A stretch of 64,000 nucleotides of DNA, taken from positions 124,001 to 188,000 of the forward strand of contig CAKQXD010000003.1 in assembly GCA_934281605.1 (NCBI GenBank), given 5' to 3'. How positions within the stretch are numbered: position 1 is the first letter of the stretch; every line of letters begins with the position of its first letter. Positions 1 to 8,222 of this stretch are shown here, piece after piece. The stretch comes from an uncultured Clostridia bacterium (GTDB taxonomy: Bacteria; Bacillota; Clostridia; Peptostreptococcales; Anaerovoracaceae). Below the pieces are notes generated by a model. The model was not told where the DNA came from. It worked only from the letters and a program-made list of their open reading frames with translations, and searched no databases. The translations under genes and the position numbers were made by a program.

Positions 1-402
1 CAGAAACGCCGCCAGGTAGATCCGGTACACGCCCCGGTACGTCTCGATTTTCTGCTGCTGCGCCCCGTCCGTCGTCACATAGTACTGGTACACATCCCAG
101 CCCGTGTCCAGCCGGACGTCGATATACTTTTCTCCATTTCCGATGGTACTCTCCTGGTAGCAGTAGCGATCCCCGATCCGGGAAAACACCGCCGCGCCAA
201 AATCATCCCCCGTCTGAAAGCAGTACATGGCCTTGTTTCCAATTTCCTCCTCCAGTGTGATCCGGATATCATCCGTCTCCGTTTCCCGCTGGATCACCGC
301 CAGCACATCGTCCTTCGCCGTGCCGTTCATATAATCCAGTCCGACGGGAACCGCGATGACCCCGATGAGGATCAGCCAGAGAATTATCAAAAAATTTCTC
401 AA
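1..402 (-). CDS. Unknown membrane-anchored protein, N-terminal part (runs off the left edge)
   Basis: The frame is open from a TTG codon at 402-400 to the window edge (134 residues seen). A stop codon lies directly before this TTG, and the purine-rich stretch GAGGGATGGA sits about 6-9 bases upstream, so TTG is the most likely start. The first 20 or so residues (MRNFLIILWLILIGVIAVPV) form one strong hydrophobic segment, either a signal anchor or an uncleaved signal peptide. What follows is a soluble, acidic, aromatic-rich stretch with two cysteines and no motif I recognise. It probably acts outside the membrane. Function unknown; the gene's reality rests on the open frame, the start context and the clear hydrophobic N-terminus. 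Confidence 0.6.
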   Translation of the reverse strand, partial: MRNFLIILWLILIGVIAVPVGLDYMNGTAKDDVLAVIQRETETDDIRITLEEEIGNKAMYCFQTGDDFGAAVFSRIGDRYCYQESTIGNGEKYIDVRLDTGWDVYQYYVTTDGAQQQKIETYRGVYRIYLAAFL

Positions 403-435
403 TCATCCATCCCTCTTTTGCTCAGACTCCATGCA

Positions 436-463
436 ATTTTATAGTAACTGCATAATATATCAA
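436..463 (-). promoter_or_regulatory. Possible sigma-A promoter for the gene at the left edge
   Basis: On the minus strand TTGATA (463-458) and TAAAAT (441-436) are separated by 16 bases, about 35 bases upstream of the TTG start at 402. The spacing is slightly short, so this is tentative. Confidence 0.4.
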
Positions 464-476
464 TTTTACACGCAAT

Positions 477-516
477 GCAAAAAAAAGGCAAGTGCCCGCA
501 GACACTTTACCTTTTT
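477..516 (-). terminator. Intrinsic terminator of the fhs-fchA-folD operon
   Basis: Just after the folD stop the minus strand has an AAAAAGG...AAGTG arm, a short loop and a CACTTGCC arm followed by eight T. This is a typical Rho-independent terminator and closes the one-carbon operon. Confidence 0.8.
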
Positions 517-525
517 CGATTTCCT

Positions 526-1386
526 TTATTTTTTCTGCAAAGCGCTTCTCGCGGCTGCCGTTACCACGTGATCCATGAGAATGGCTGTCGTCACGCTGCC
601 GACGCCGCCCGGCACCGGCGTTACCGCTGCCGCCGCGGACGCGGCTTCCGGGTCCACATCACCACAGATGCCTCCGGCGCCGTCGTCGTTGATGCCCACG
701 TCCAGTATGATCTGATCCTCGCCGGTCAGATCCCGCGTCAGAAAATTGGCTCTGCCTACTGCTGCGATCACCACATCAGCTTTCCTGCCGGCATCCTGGA
801 GCATTTCCGGAGTCGTTCTGCTGTGACATATAGTTACGGTAGCGTTTCGATCCATTGCCATCATCGCCACCGGCTTTCCCACTACAAGGCTGCGTCCGAA
901 TACCGTGACATTCTTACCGTTCAAATCGATCCCGTAATAATCCAGCATCTGGATGCATGCCGCCGCGGTACACGGCGGAAATCCCTTTTCGCTTCCCATA
1001 AAAACGCCAGCCATAGAACCCGGCGTAATGCCGTCCACATCCTTTTTCGGATCCAGTGCTCTGCAAACAGCTTCCTCGTCGATCTGCTTCGGCAGAGGGC
1101 GGAAAATCAAAACGCCGTCTACACCAGGATCCTGATTCAGCTTGTCGATTTCCGCCAGAAGATCTTCCTGTGTGATGTTCTCCGGCAGAACGATCTGCTC
1201 GGAATCGATGCCGTTTTTTTCGGCCCGTTCCAAAAGCCCGTTTTCATAGGCGATATCGCCCGGATTCGCCCCCACGCGAACCGTCGCAAGCATCGGCGTG
1301 ATTCCCCTCGCTTCCAGTTCCTGTACCCTTTGCAGCGTTTTTTCTGTCATATCATTTGCTACAGTTAACCCCTTTAATTCTCTCAT
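526..1386 (-). CDS. folD: Methylene-tetrahydrofolate dehydrogenase, FolD family, with altered cyclohydrolase site
   Basis: 286 residues, normal length for FolD. The NAD(P)-binding motif GRSLVVGKPV is at about 164-173, the C-terminal PVPGGVGSVTTA block at about 256-267, and the folate-site KDVDG at 115-119. FolD normally oxidises 5,10-methylene-THF and then hydrolyses methenyl-THF; both use the Tyr-x3-Lys motif. Here Tyr47 is present but the lysine position is Leu51, and the conserved glutamine of the LVQLPLP motif is Phe95. Since that lysine is required for cyclohydrolysis in studied FolDs, this copy is probably mainly a dehydrogenase. Its start overlaps the end of fchA by 4 bases (ATGA), implying translational coupling with the enzyme likely to supply the missing step. 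Confidence 0.93.
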   Translation of the reverse strand: MRELKGLTVANDMTEKTLQRVQELEARGITPMLATVRVGANPGDIAYENGLLERAEKNGIDSEQIVLPENITQEDLLAEIDKLNQDPGVDGVLIFRPLPKQIDEEAVCRALDPKKDVDGITPGSMAGVFMGSEKGFPPCTAAACIQMLDYYGIDLNGKNVTVFGRSLVVGKPVAMMAMDRNATVTICHSRTTPEMLQDAGRKADVVIAAVGRANFLTRDLTGEDQIILDVGINDDGAGGICGDVDPEAASAAAAVTPVPGGVGSVTTAILMDHVVTAAARSALQKK

Positions 1387-2033
1387 TCATTTCTCCCCTT
1401 CTTTAACTGATTCGATACACATTCAAAGACTTCATCGGCCAGTGATGTATATTTCATCATCTTGATGGCACAAAGTTCATTCAGCTCCTCTGCCCTGGCG
1501 CGATTCTGCATCATCTTCGTATTGATAAAGACGTTGAGACTGGCAGCCTGCAGGGCTGCTTTGCATAAAATCGCGCTGGAGCCCGCATCGCTGACAGCGA
1601 TCTTGCTGCCCCGTTTTGCGAACGCCACCGAAAGCTCGATGGCCCGGCCGCATTTGTCCATGATCTGAAGCGGAACTGCACTGGCATGCTCCAGAGCTTC
1701 TTCCATCAGCCGGTCTCTTTCTGCAATTTCCTCATCGTTTTCCGCCTTCATAGAGTAGAGTTTCGACAGCGGTTCGAACATATCGATATCCGCCTGCACC
1801 AGATCCAGCAGATCCTTCTGCAAAGCTCTGCCTTCCTTCATCAGCTCCATCATCTCTTCTTCCACGTCGACATACTTCTTCTTGCCCACCGTCAAAGCGC
1901 CGACCATATGCCCCAGAGACGTCCCCAGCGCACCTGCCAGCGCCGCTACGCTCCCGCCACCGGGAACCGGCTCCTTGCTTGCTGCAGCTTCGATAAATTT
2001 CTTGCAGGATTTTTCTGTATATAACATTTCCAT
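1383..2033 (-). CDS. fchA: Methenyltetrahydrofolate cyclohydrolase / cyclodeaminase family protein
   Basis: 216 residues, the size of a single formiminotransferase-cyclodeaminase C-terminal domain. The conserved PVPGGGSVAALAGALG glycine-rich segment lies near residues 22-37, and the remainder is the expected all-helical fold. Family members either deaminate formimino-THF or hydrolyse 5,10-methenyl-THF to 10-formyl-THF. With fhs upstream, folD downstream and no histidine-degradation gene nearby, cyclohydrolase activity (FchA) fits best. The ATG at 2033 has its Shine-Dalgarno AGAGGG very close; the ATG two codons later (2027) has better spacing and may be the true start. It is the second gene of the operon and overlaps folD by 4 bases. 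Confidence 0.9.
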   Translation of the reverse strand: MEMLYTEKSCKKFIEAAASKEPVPGGGSVAALAGALGTSLGHMVGALTVGKKKYVDVEEEMMELMKEGRALQKDLLDLVQADIDMFEPLSKLYSMKAENDEEIAERDRLMEEALEHASAVPLQIMDKCGRAIELSVAFAKRGSKIAVSDAGSSAILCKAALQAASLNVFINTKMMQNRARAEELNELCAIKMMKYTSLADEVFECVSNQLKKGRNE

Positions 2034-2051
2034 TTACCCTCTTTCTCTGTT

Positions 2052-3728
2052 TTAGAACAGGCCGGTGATCTTTCCCGATGTATCTACATCGATATTCTCT
2101 GCCGCCGGTTTCTTCGGCAGACCCGGCATCGTCATGATATCTCCTGTCAGCGCCACGATAAAACCTGCTCCTGCGGAAACCTTCAGGTTCCGCACCGTCA
2201 GATCAAAACCTCTCGGCGCACCCAGCAGGCTCGGATCGTCGGAGAAACTGTACTGGGTCTTTGCAACGCAGATCGGCAGATCACCGAATCCCAGGTCTTC
2301 CAGCTTCTTCATTTCCTTTTCCGCTGCCGGCGTGAATCTCACATGATCAGCATGATAGATTTTCGCTGCAATGGCTTCCATCTTTTCCCGAATGGAGCTT
2401 TCCAGCTCATACGTGAAGTGGAACTCATTGGGTTCTTCGCAGAGACGAACCACTTCTTCTGCCAGCGCCAGACCGCCTTCGCCGCCTTTGCCCCATACTT
2501 CACTGAGAGCTACGTTGACGCCCAGCGCTTTGCACTTTTCTTCCACCAGATCCAGCTCTGCTTTCGTATCGGTCGGGAACCGGTTGATGGCTACGACAGC
2601 CGGAAGTCCGAAGCCTTTCGTGATGTTCTCCACATGCTGCAAAAGATTTGGCAGGCCCTTTTCCAGCGCTTCCAGGTTTTCTGTACCTAAATCGGTCTTT
2701 GCAACACCTCCGTGGTGTTTCAGCGCTCTTACGGTCGCAACCACTACGACGGCCGACGGCTTGATGTCCGCCATGCGGCACTTGATGTCCAGGAATTTTT
2801 CTGCACCCAGATCAGCGCCAAAACCTGCTTCCGTGACCACATAATCCGCCATCTTCATAGCCATGCGCGTCGCCATCACGGAATTACAGCCGTGAGCGAT
2901 ATTGGCGAACGGTCCGCCGTGAATGAGCGCCGGCGTCTTTTCCAGCGTCTGGACAAGATTTGGCTTCAGTGCGTCTTTCAGCAGCGCCGCCATTGCGCCC
3001 TGTGCTTTCAGTTCTCCGGCCGTGACCGGCTTTTCGTCATAAGTATATCCTACCACAATACGGGCTACACGTTCCTTTAAATCTTCAATATTTCTGGAAA
3101 GACACAGGATCGCCATGATCTCGCTGGCTACCGTGATGTCAAATCCGTCTTCTCTCGGTGTGCCGTTGACTCTGCCGCCCAGACCGTCTGTGATGAAACG
3201 GAGCTGCCGGTCGTTCATGTCCACGCAGCGCTTCCAGGTGATTCGTCTCGGATCGATCCCCAGTTCATTGCCCTGCTGGATATGGTTGTCCAGCATTGCA
3301 GCCAGCAGGTTGTTGGCCGCTCCGATGGCGTGCATGTCGCCGGTGAAATGCAGGTTGATGTCTTCCATCGGCACCACCTGTGCATAGCCGCCGCCTGCCG
3401 CTCCGCCCTTGATGCCGAACACTGGTCCCAGGGATGGTTCCCGCAGCGCAACTACAACATTCTGACCGTTCTGCTTCATCGCATCCGCCAGGCCGACCGT
3501 CGTAGTCGTCTTGCCTTCGCCCGCCGGAGTCGGAGAAATCGCTGTTACCAGGATGACTTTGCCGTCTGACCGGTCTTTTCTGTCGTTTAACAGGCGATAA
3601 TCGATCTTGGCCTTGTAATTGCCGTAAAGCTCGATGTATTCCTCCGGAATACCCGCCGTTTCGGCGATTTCACGAATATTGAGCATTTCGTTTTCCTGTG
3701 CGATTTGAATATCTGTCTTGATTTCCAT
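2052..3728 (-). CDS. fhs: Formate-tetrahydrofolate ligase
   Basis: 558 residues, the family's usual length. It activates formate with ATP to 10-formyl-THF in the cytosol. The nucleotide-binding segment [12 protein letters not shown] is at about 66-77, and the conserved [13 protein letters not shown] segment is in the middle. The start has a strong Shine-Dalgarno (GAGGTGAAGAG ATG). It is the first gene of the operon followed by fchA and folD, so formate can be carried to methylene-THF by products of one transcript. The long leader upstream contains a ZTP riboswitch. In Clostridia these enzymes serve purine synthesis, glycine/serine metabolism or the methyl branch of acetogenesis; no carbonyl-branch gene is visible here. 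Confidence 0.97.
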   Translation of the reverse strand: MEIKTDIQIAQENEMLNIREIAETAGIPEEYIELYGNYKAKIDYRLLNDRKDRSDGKVILVTAISPTPAGEGKTTTTVGLADAMKQNGQNVVVALREPSLGPVFGIKGGAAGGGYAQVVPMEDINLHFTGDMHAIGAANNLLAAMLDNHIQQGNELGIDPRRITWKRCVDMNDRQLRFITDGLGGRVNGTPREDGFDITVASEIMAILCLSRNIEDLKERVARIVVGYTYDEKPVTAGELKAQGAMAALLKDALKPNLVQTLEKTPALIHGGPFANIAHGCNSVMATRMAMKMADYVVTEAGFGADLGAEKFLDIKCRMADIKPSAVVVVATVRALKHHGGVAKTDLGTENLEALEKGLPNLLQHVENITKGFGLPAVVAINRFPTDTKAELDLVEEKCKALGVNVALSEVWGKGGEGGLALAEEVVRLCEEPNEFHFTYELESSIREKMEAIAAKIYHADHVRFTPAAEKEMKKLEDLGFGDLPICVAKTQYSFSDDPSLLGAPRGFDLTVRNLKVSAGAGFIVALTGDIMTMPGLPKKPAAENIDVDTSGKITGLF

Positions 3729-3831
3729 CTCTCTTCACCTCATTCTCTCATGTTCTTTTCTCGTGCATTCCCCGTGCCCGAGTTCTGCTTGTTCCAGTGA
3801 ACCGGATTCCCTAAACTTTCCCTTAACATGC

Positions 3832-3866
3832 AAAAAGGGCCTGGCTATCCGGACTAATCAGCCCAG
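3832..3866 (-). terminator. Riboswitch expression platform: intrinsic terminator overlapping the aptamer 3' side
   Basis: On the minus strand CTGGGCT (3866-3860) pairs, with one bulged G, with AGCCAG (3846-3841), followed by CCC and five T. The 5' arm is the conserved GUCUGGGC end of the ZTP aptamer, so ligand binding and terminator formation are mutually exclusive. That geometry predicts ligand-dependent read-through into fhs. Confidence 0.8.
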
Positions 3867-3932
3867 ACGGTCGGCTCTTTTTCCCGATTATACTCCACGT
3901 GGTCGATTCCACTTTTAATACCGTCAGTCGTA
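3861..3932 (-). promoter_or_regulatory. ZTP (pfl) riboswitch aptamer controlling fhs-fchA-folD
   Basis: Minus-strand sequence shows, in order, ACTGACGG, GTGGAATCGACCAC, GTGGAGTATAATCG and GCCGACCGTCTGGGC. These are the hallmark blocks of the pfl motif: a P1/P2 helix, an internal hairpin and the conserved CCGNCUGGGC pseudoknot/P3 block. The RNA senses ZTP/ZMP, purine intermediates that accumulate when 10-formyl-THF is short, and typically activates folate one-carbon genes. Its position between a good promoter and fhs, followed by an intrinsic terminator, fits exactly. Confidence 0.92.
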
Positions 3933-3942
3933 TAACGTATTT

Positions 3943-3971
3943 ATTTTACCATGGTGTTTTCCTCTGTGCAA
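3943..3971 (-). promoter_or_regulatory. Sigma-A promoter of the one-carbon operon
   Basis: TTGCAC (3971-3966), 17-base spacer, TAAAAT (3948-3943) on the minus strand. Transcription would start near 3936, a few bases upstream of the ZTP aptamer. Confidence 0.75.
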
Positions 3972-4003
3972 GAAAAAAGGTGTCCACCTTGTCAACACCT
4001 TTT
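3972..4003 (-). terminator. Intrinsic terminator of rbgA-rnhB
   Basis: Minus strand: AAAAGGTGT, an 11-base loop, ACACCTTTTTT. A perfect 9-base stem with a T tail, about 70 bases past the rnhB stop and directly upstream of the fhs promoter. Confidence 0.8.
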
Positions 4004-4072
4004 ATGTGTTCGGTCTATGCGAATCGACATGCCCCGCGCCGTTTTTTCTCCTCGCACTGGAGTGCCGCGCCG

Positions 4073-4750
4073 CTACCCCCTGACCGGATAGGACTTGCCC
4101 TTTAAAAACGTCCTGCGGTGGATGGGGCAGATCCCCTGAGCTTCCAGCCCTTCGTAATGGGCTTTCGTCCCGTAGCCCTTGTTCTTTTCAAAGGCGTATC
4201 CCGGATAGATCTCCGCGTATTTCACCATCATCCTGTCTCTCGTCACCTTGGCGATGATGGACGCCGCCGCGATGGCCAGAACCTTGGCGTCTCCTTTAAT
4301 AATAGACTGCTGGGGCAGTTCCAGTTCTTCGATCTTGACCGCATCGAACAGCAGGTAATCCAAAGGCTCTTTGCCTGCATCCGCCAGCTTCTTTTCCAGG
4401 TCGTGGACCGCCCGCCGCATAGCTAATTTAGTCGCCTGCAAAATATTGATATCATCGATCACTTCGTGATCCGCCATGCCGATGCCCCAGGCGACTGCGT
4501 GTTTTTTGATTTCGATGAAAAGCTCCTCCCGTCGCTTTTCCGAGAGTTTCTTGGAATCGTCTATTCCCAATACACTAAAATCCTCCGGCAGCACCACCGC
4601 CGCAGCCACCACCGGGCCTGCCAGCGGGCCTCTGCCCACCTCGTCGATCCCGGCGATGCACTTGTATCCCTGCGCATGCAGTTCTTCCTCCGGCACTTTC
4701 ATTTCAATGAGACGCTGCTTCTGCTTTTCCAGCCGTTCTTCCTTGGTCAT
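4073..4750 (-). CDS. rnhB: Ribonuclease HII
   Basis: 225 residues. It removes RNA primers and single ribonucleotides from RNA/DNA hybrids. The four catalytic acids are visible: Asp36 and Glu37 in GIDEVGRG, Asp136 in LLFDAV, and Asp154 in [13 protein letters not shown]. Residues 1-30 form a charged helical N-terminal extension seen in many Bacillota RNases HII. The start overlaps the rbgA stop by 4 bases (ATGA), so the two are translationally coupled; this rbgA-rnhB pairing is common in the phylum. Confidence 0.96.
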   Translation of the reverse strand: MTKEERLEKQKQRLIEMKVPEEELHAQGYKCIAGIDEVGRGPLAGPVVAAAVVLPEDFSVLGIDDSKKLSEKRREELFIEIKKHAVAWGIGMADHEVIDDINILQATKLAMRRAVHDLEKKLADAGKEPLDYLLFDAVKIEELELPQQSIIKGDAKVLAIAAASIIAKVTRDRMMVKYAEIYPGYAFEKNKGYGTKAHYEGLEAQGICPIHRRTFLKGKSYPVRG

Positions 4751-5610
4751 TCCTGCGCCTCCTTTGCAGATTCCGGCGGAAGCTCCAGCGTGATCCGGCC
4801 GATCTTGCCGCCGCGAAACTCGTCCAGCGTCAGCTTGCCGATCCGCTCGTAGTCGATCCGCTTGCCCGGCAGGATGCAGCCCCGCTTCTGAGCCATCATC
4901 TCCATGGTCTCAAGAGGAGTTTCCCCCGTTTCCTCCAGTTTATACCGCTCCATCAGCAGCTGCGGATAGTGCTCCGCCAGCACGCCGATCAGCTCCATGG
5001 CCAGCGTCGGCACGTCCAGTATTTCATCCTTGATGGAACCGCAAAAGGCCAGATTCAAACCGGCCTTGGGATCCTCGAATTTCGGCCACAGAATCCCCGG
5101 CGTATCCAGAAGCTGCATGCCGTTTTGCAGCCGCAGCCACTGCTTGCCTTTGGTCACTCCCGGCCGGTCGCCGGTCTGGGCGCTTTTCTTACCCGTCATC
5201 CGGTTGATCAGCGACGACTTGCCTACATTCGGCACGCCGACGATCATCAGTCGATACGGCTTCTGCCGCGTTTTGTCCTTGTTTTTTTCCGCTTCCATGC
5301 TGCTCAACAATCGGAACAGCTCCTTGCTGCCCGCCCCGCTCATGCAGTTCATGGCCAGCGCCTTGTTTCCCTGGCTGCGGAAGACTTCCGCCCAGTCCTT
5401 TACCGCCTTGCTGTCCGCCAGATCGCTCTTGTTGAGGACGATGATCCGCGGCTTGCTCTTCACCAGTTCATCTATAATAGGGTTTCTGCTGGAAATCGGG
5501 ATCCGCGCGTCGATCACCTCGATGACGGCGTCCACCATTTTCAGGTTTTCCTGAATCAGCTCCCGGGTTTTCTTCATGTGCCCCGGGTACCAGTTGATAT
5601 TGTCGATCAT
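4747..5610 (-). CDS. rbgA: Ribosome biogenesis GTPase RbgA (YlqF)
   Basis: 287 residues with the circularly permuted GTPase order: G4 (LNKSDLAD, about 59-66) comes before G1 (GVPNVGKSS, about 124-132) and G3 (DTPGILWP, about 171-178). RbgA drives a late step of 50S subunit assembly. The start has a strong AGGAGG site. In many Bacillota it follows rplS on the same strand; here it is divergent from rplS, with a 760 bp intergenic region holding a repeat element between them. Confidence 0.96.
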   Translation of the reverse strand: MIDNINWYPGHMKKTRELIQENLKMVDAVIEVIDARIPISSRNPIIDELVKSKPRIIVLNKSDLADSKAVKDWAEVFRSQGNKALAMNCMSGAGSKELFRLLSSMEAEKNKDKTRQKPYRLMIVGVPNVGKSSLINRMTGKKSAQTGDRPGVTKGKQWLRLQNGMQLLDTPGILWPKFEDPKAGLNLAFCGSIKDEILDVPTLAMELIGVLAEHYPQLLMERYKLEETGETPLETMEMMAQKRGCILPGKRIDYERIGKLTLDEFRGGKIGRITLELPPESAKEAQE

Positions 5611-5639
5611 AATGGAATCCTCCTGTTTTCTCTCGTCCC

Positions 5640-5668
5640 ATTATACGATATCGAGGTGGCCGCCGCAA
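5640..5668 (-). promoter_or_regulatory. Sigma-A promoter of rbgA-rnhB
   Basis: TTGCGG (5668-5663), 17-base spacer, TATAAT (5645-5640) on the minus strand, about 30 bases upstream of the rbgA start. Confidence 0.75.
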
Positions 5669-5736
5669 GCCTCGCGCTTTGCAGAAATCCGCATTGCATA
5701 GATGTGGATGAAGCAGTTCTCTTAACTACACTCATC

Positions 5737-6086
5737 GTGAATTCCCAGATAGAAAATAATTTGGCCTGTATCGGAACTCTCATCCGTTTTCCCTCCAGCC
5801 TGAAATTCGTGAATTCCCAAATTTCTTTTTTAAAGGACGAGATGGGAACTGCAGGACGATATCTGCTTTAAAATCCCCTCGCTCCCGTCGATTTGCTCCC
5901 TAGTAAATGACAAAACTGTTATATTGAGGCATCAGAAAGTCCCTATGTGGCGGAAACTTTGCAGACCACTTCCCATCTGCCGTAATTTTTTTGCATAATG
6001 GGAATTCACGAAGCAGCACACGGCTTGCAGACGACAAAAAATCCAAATCCAAAGCGATTTTTTCCCGATCTGGGAATTCACGATTC
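5737..6086. repeat. Dispersed intergenic repeat element, copy A (about 350 bp, inverted termini)
   Basis: This fills most of the 760 bp gap between rbgA and rplS. Four copies of a degenerate ~50 bp unit that opens with GTGAATTCCCAGAT and closes near ATGGGAACTGCAG are arranged + + - -: starting at 5737 and 5809 on the plus strand, and at 6010 and 6086 on the minus strand. The outermost units give the element terminal inverted repeats. A second element with the same arrangement and length lies at 31818-32162. In one frame each unit reads roughly as V-N-S-Q-I-x-K, but no plausible gene spans the element. No transposase is present. It could be a MITE-like element or a structured RNA. Confidence 0.7.
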
Positions 6087-6255
6087 TAAAGACATTTCCC
6101 ACAAAGAACATCTCGATAAAAACCACCCCAGGCCCCGCAGCCTCGCGACACTGCATCCCCGCAACACTGCACCCTTTTCAAGTGCCCCAGAAAACCGGCC
6201 TCTTAGAAATCAAAAACCGGCTTCTTAGAAATCGCCCGTTTTTAAAAGAAAAATG

Positions 6256-6284
6256 TTGCAATCCTCCCATCCATAAGATATAAT
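6256..6284 (+). promoter_or_regulatory. Sigma-A promoter of rplS
   Basis: TTGCAA (6256-6261), 17-base spacer, perfect TATAAT (6279-6284). The predicted leader of about 80 bases before the rplS ATG contains short potential hairpins and may be an autoregulatory L19 leader, but I cannot match it firmly to a known family. Confidence 0.85.
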
Positions 6285-6370
6285 ATAAAAGCTTGATTAC
6301 GGGCGGTCCTCTGGATGCATGGCAACAAGGCACATGCCCACGAACGTCTTGAAGGGAAGGAGGAAAACCA

Positions 6371-6718
6371 ATGGATGTATTAAGCTCAGTTGTACAGGAT
6401 TATCTCAAGACTGATATCCCTGCGTTTAACGTTGGAGACACCGTAAAGGTTCACGTTAAAATCAAAGAAGGAAACAGAGAAAGAATTCAGATTTTTGAAG
6501 GCTTTGTTCTGAAGAGACAGAACGGCGGAATCGGCGAGACTTTCACTGTAAGAAGAATCGCTTCCGGAGTAGGCGTGGAAAAGACTTTCCCGATCCACTC
6601 TCCGCTGGTAGAAAAAATCGAAGTAGTAAAACGCGGTAAAGTTAGAAGAGCAAGACTTCACTACATGCGTGCCAGAACTGGTAAATCTGCTAAGATTAAA
6701 GCTAAGGAAGAAAAATAG
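6371..6718 (+). CDS. rplS: 50S ribosomal protein L19
   Basis: 115 residues, normal length. L19 sits at the 30S-50S interface. The sequence has the diagnostic [19 protein letters not shown]-terminal part and a basic C-terminus (RRARLHYMR...GKSAKIK). A very strong Shine-Dalgarno (AAGGAGG, 6357-6363) precedes the ATG. It has its own promoter and terminator and stands alone, without the rpsP-rimM-trmD genes that often precede it. Confidence 0.98.
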   Translation: MDVLSSVVQDYLKTDIPAFNVGDTVKVHVKIKEGNRERIQIFEGFVLKRQNGGIGETFTVRRIASGVGVEKTFPIHSPLVEKIEVVKRGKVRRARLHYMRARTGKSAKIKAKEEK

Positions 6719-6739
6719 TGACACACGTCATAAGAGACA

Positions 6740-6768
6740 GGGAACCGGATTCGGTTCCTTTTTCTTTT
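6740..6768 (+). terminator. Intrinsic terminator of rplS
   Basis: GGAACCG GATT CGGTTCC (6741-6758) is a perfect 7-base stem followed by TTTTTCTTTTT. Confidence 0.9.
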
Positions 6769-6881
6769 TATGCAAAGCGATCCCTGCGGGATCGTGAGGC
6801 GACGGGCCGGACCGGGCAGAGAAAACAGCCCGCGCATCCGACGCGTTCAGCGATCCCGCGTCTAACGGAAAGGAATCCCCT

Positions 6882-8222
6882 ATGATTTACGACTGTATTA
6901 TCGTCGGCGCCGGCGCCGCAGGCCTGTTTGCCGGCGCCAGATTTGACATGGCGGCCACCGGCCTGATCCTGGAAAAAACAGGCCGCGCCGGCACGAAACT
7001 TTTAATGTCCGGCGGTGGCCAGTGCAATATCACCCACGCCGGATCCATCAAGGATTTTATCGACCGGTATGGCAAAAAAGGCGGCCGCATCCGCAGCTGC
7101 CTCTATAAACATAACAATCTGGAACTGATGGCATTTCTGGAGGAAAACGGGATCCCGACCGTCACGCAGGAGGAAGACGGGCGGGTATTCCCCGCATCCG
7201 GAAAGGCGCAGGATATCCGGGATCTTTTGGTACGCAAATCCCAGGAAAACGGATTCGAGATCGCTTACGGGCAGGAGGTTACCGGGATTTGCTGGATCCC
7301 GGCCGAGGAGATCGGCGACGGTCAGTCTCACGACAGCCATTCTGCCTCAGCCTGGGATCCATGCTTATCCGATCCCGGCACTTCCACCTCTGCCACCCGG
7401 CCCGGTGATCCATCACAAGATATCCCAGCCTGCTGGGAGCTGACCACCAGCAAAACCACCTTCCGGGCGAGGACTGTCATCCTGGCGTCCGGCGGATGCT
7501 CCTATCCGAAAACCGGATCCGACGGGCAGCTGTTCTCCGTGCTGCAGCGGGACCTGAATCTTGAGATAACCCCGCTGCAGCCTGCACTGACACCGATCCG
7601 CGTCCAGAACTATCCTTACGCGGAACTGGCGGGGATCTCCTTTGCAGACTGCCGGATCAGACTGCTACGGGCACAAAAAAAGATCGCCGAAACAAACGGC
7701 GGTCTCCTGTTTACCCACAGGGACTTTTCCGGTCCTGCCATCCTCAACCTTTCCAAGGAAGCGCAGCCCGGCGATACGCTGGTTATCGACTACCTGTCCG
7801 CACCGCAGGATGAAACGGCATCCCGGCTCCAGAAAGCCGTAGAGAAAAGCCACGCAGAACTGCCTGCCATCCTGACAAATACATTCGGACTGCCTAAACG
7901 ATTCAGCCATCTGCTGGTATCTCGCATCGGCCATTCCACGAAAGCGCTGGCAGCTGCGCTGACCGGCGACAGGTTCACCATCACGTCCTTATCCGGCTTT
8001 GAAAAAGCCATGGTCACTTCAGGCGGTATCGATCTCGCTCAGATCGACCTGAAAACCATGGCTCTGAAACACCATCCCGGACTGTTTGTCTGCGGCGAAA
8101 TGCTGGACATCGACGGGAGCACCGGCGGCTACAATCTGCAGTTTGCCTACGCCTCCGGCTGCACGGCGGCCGAGTCGGCGCTTTCTACGCTCTCGGATGG
8201 GACTTGTCGTACACATCCTTGA
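6882..8222 (+). CDS. FAD-dependent oxidoreductase of the BaiN/HI0933 (YhiN) family
   Basis: 446 residues. The N-terminal dinucleotide-binding motif IVGAGAAGLFAG is at about 7-18, SGGGQCNIT at about 44-52, and the C-terminal FAD-contact GGYNLQFAYASG near 420. Members are flavoproteins of poorly defined substrate; one is involved in bile-acid 7-dehydroxylation in Clostridium, but that role cannot be assumed. Residues about 145-185 are a Ser/Asp/Pro/Thr-rich insertion not expected in the family, apparently a surface loop. The gene starts after an AAAGGA site. Its last 38 bases overlap the 3' end of the convergent xerD. Confidence 0.9.
   Translation: MIYDCIIVGAGAAGLFAGARFDMAATGLILEKTGRAGTKLLMSGGGQCNITHAGSIKDFIDRYGKKGGRIRSCLYKHNNLELMAFLEENGIPTVTQEEDGRVFPASGKAQDIRDLLVRKSQENGFEIAYGQEVTGICWIPAEEIGDGQSHDSHSASAWDPCLSDPGTSTSATRPGDPSQDIPACWELTTSKTTFRARTVILASGGCSYPKTGSDGQLFSVLQRDLNLEITPLQPALTPIRVQNYPYAELAGISFADCRIRLLRAQKKIAETNGGLLFTHRDFSGPAILNLSKEAQPGDTLVIDYLSAPQDETASRLQKAVEKSHAELPAILTNTFGLPKRFSHLLVSRIGHSTKALAAALTGDRFTITSLSGFEKAMVTSGGIDLAQIDLKTMALKHHPGLFVCGEMLDIDGSTGGYNLQFAYASGCTAAESALSTLSDGTCRTHP

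Noticed and set aside
5932..6156. Small open frames inside repeat element A
   Set aside because: No Shine-Dalgarno, no family resemblance beyond the repeat unit itself, and the frame is not kept in copy B.
6290..6370. Known L19 leader RNA motif before rplS
   Set aside because: The leader length is suitable, but I cannot match its sequence to a described ribosomal leader family by eye.
6770..6881. Promoter for the BaiN-like gene
   Set aside because: The gap is GC-rich, with a GATCCC-TGC-GGGATC hairpin but no -10/-35 pair I would defend; expression may rely on read-through from rplS.
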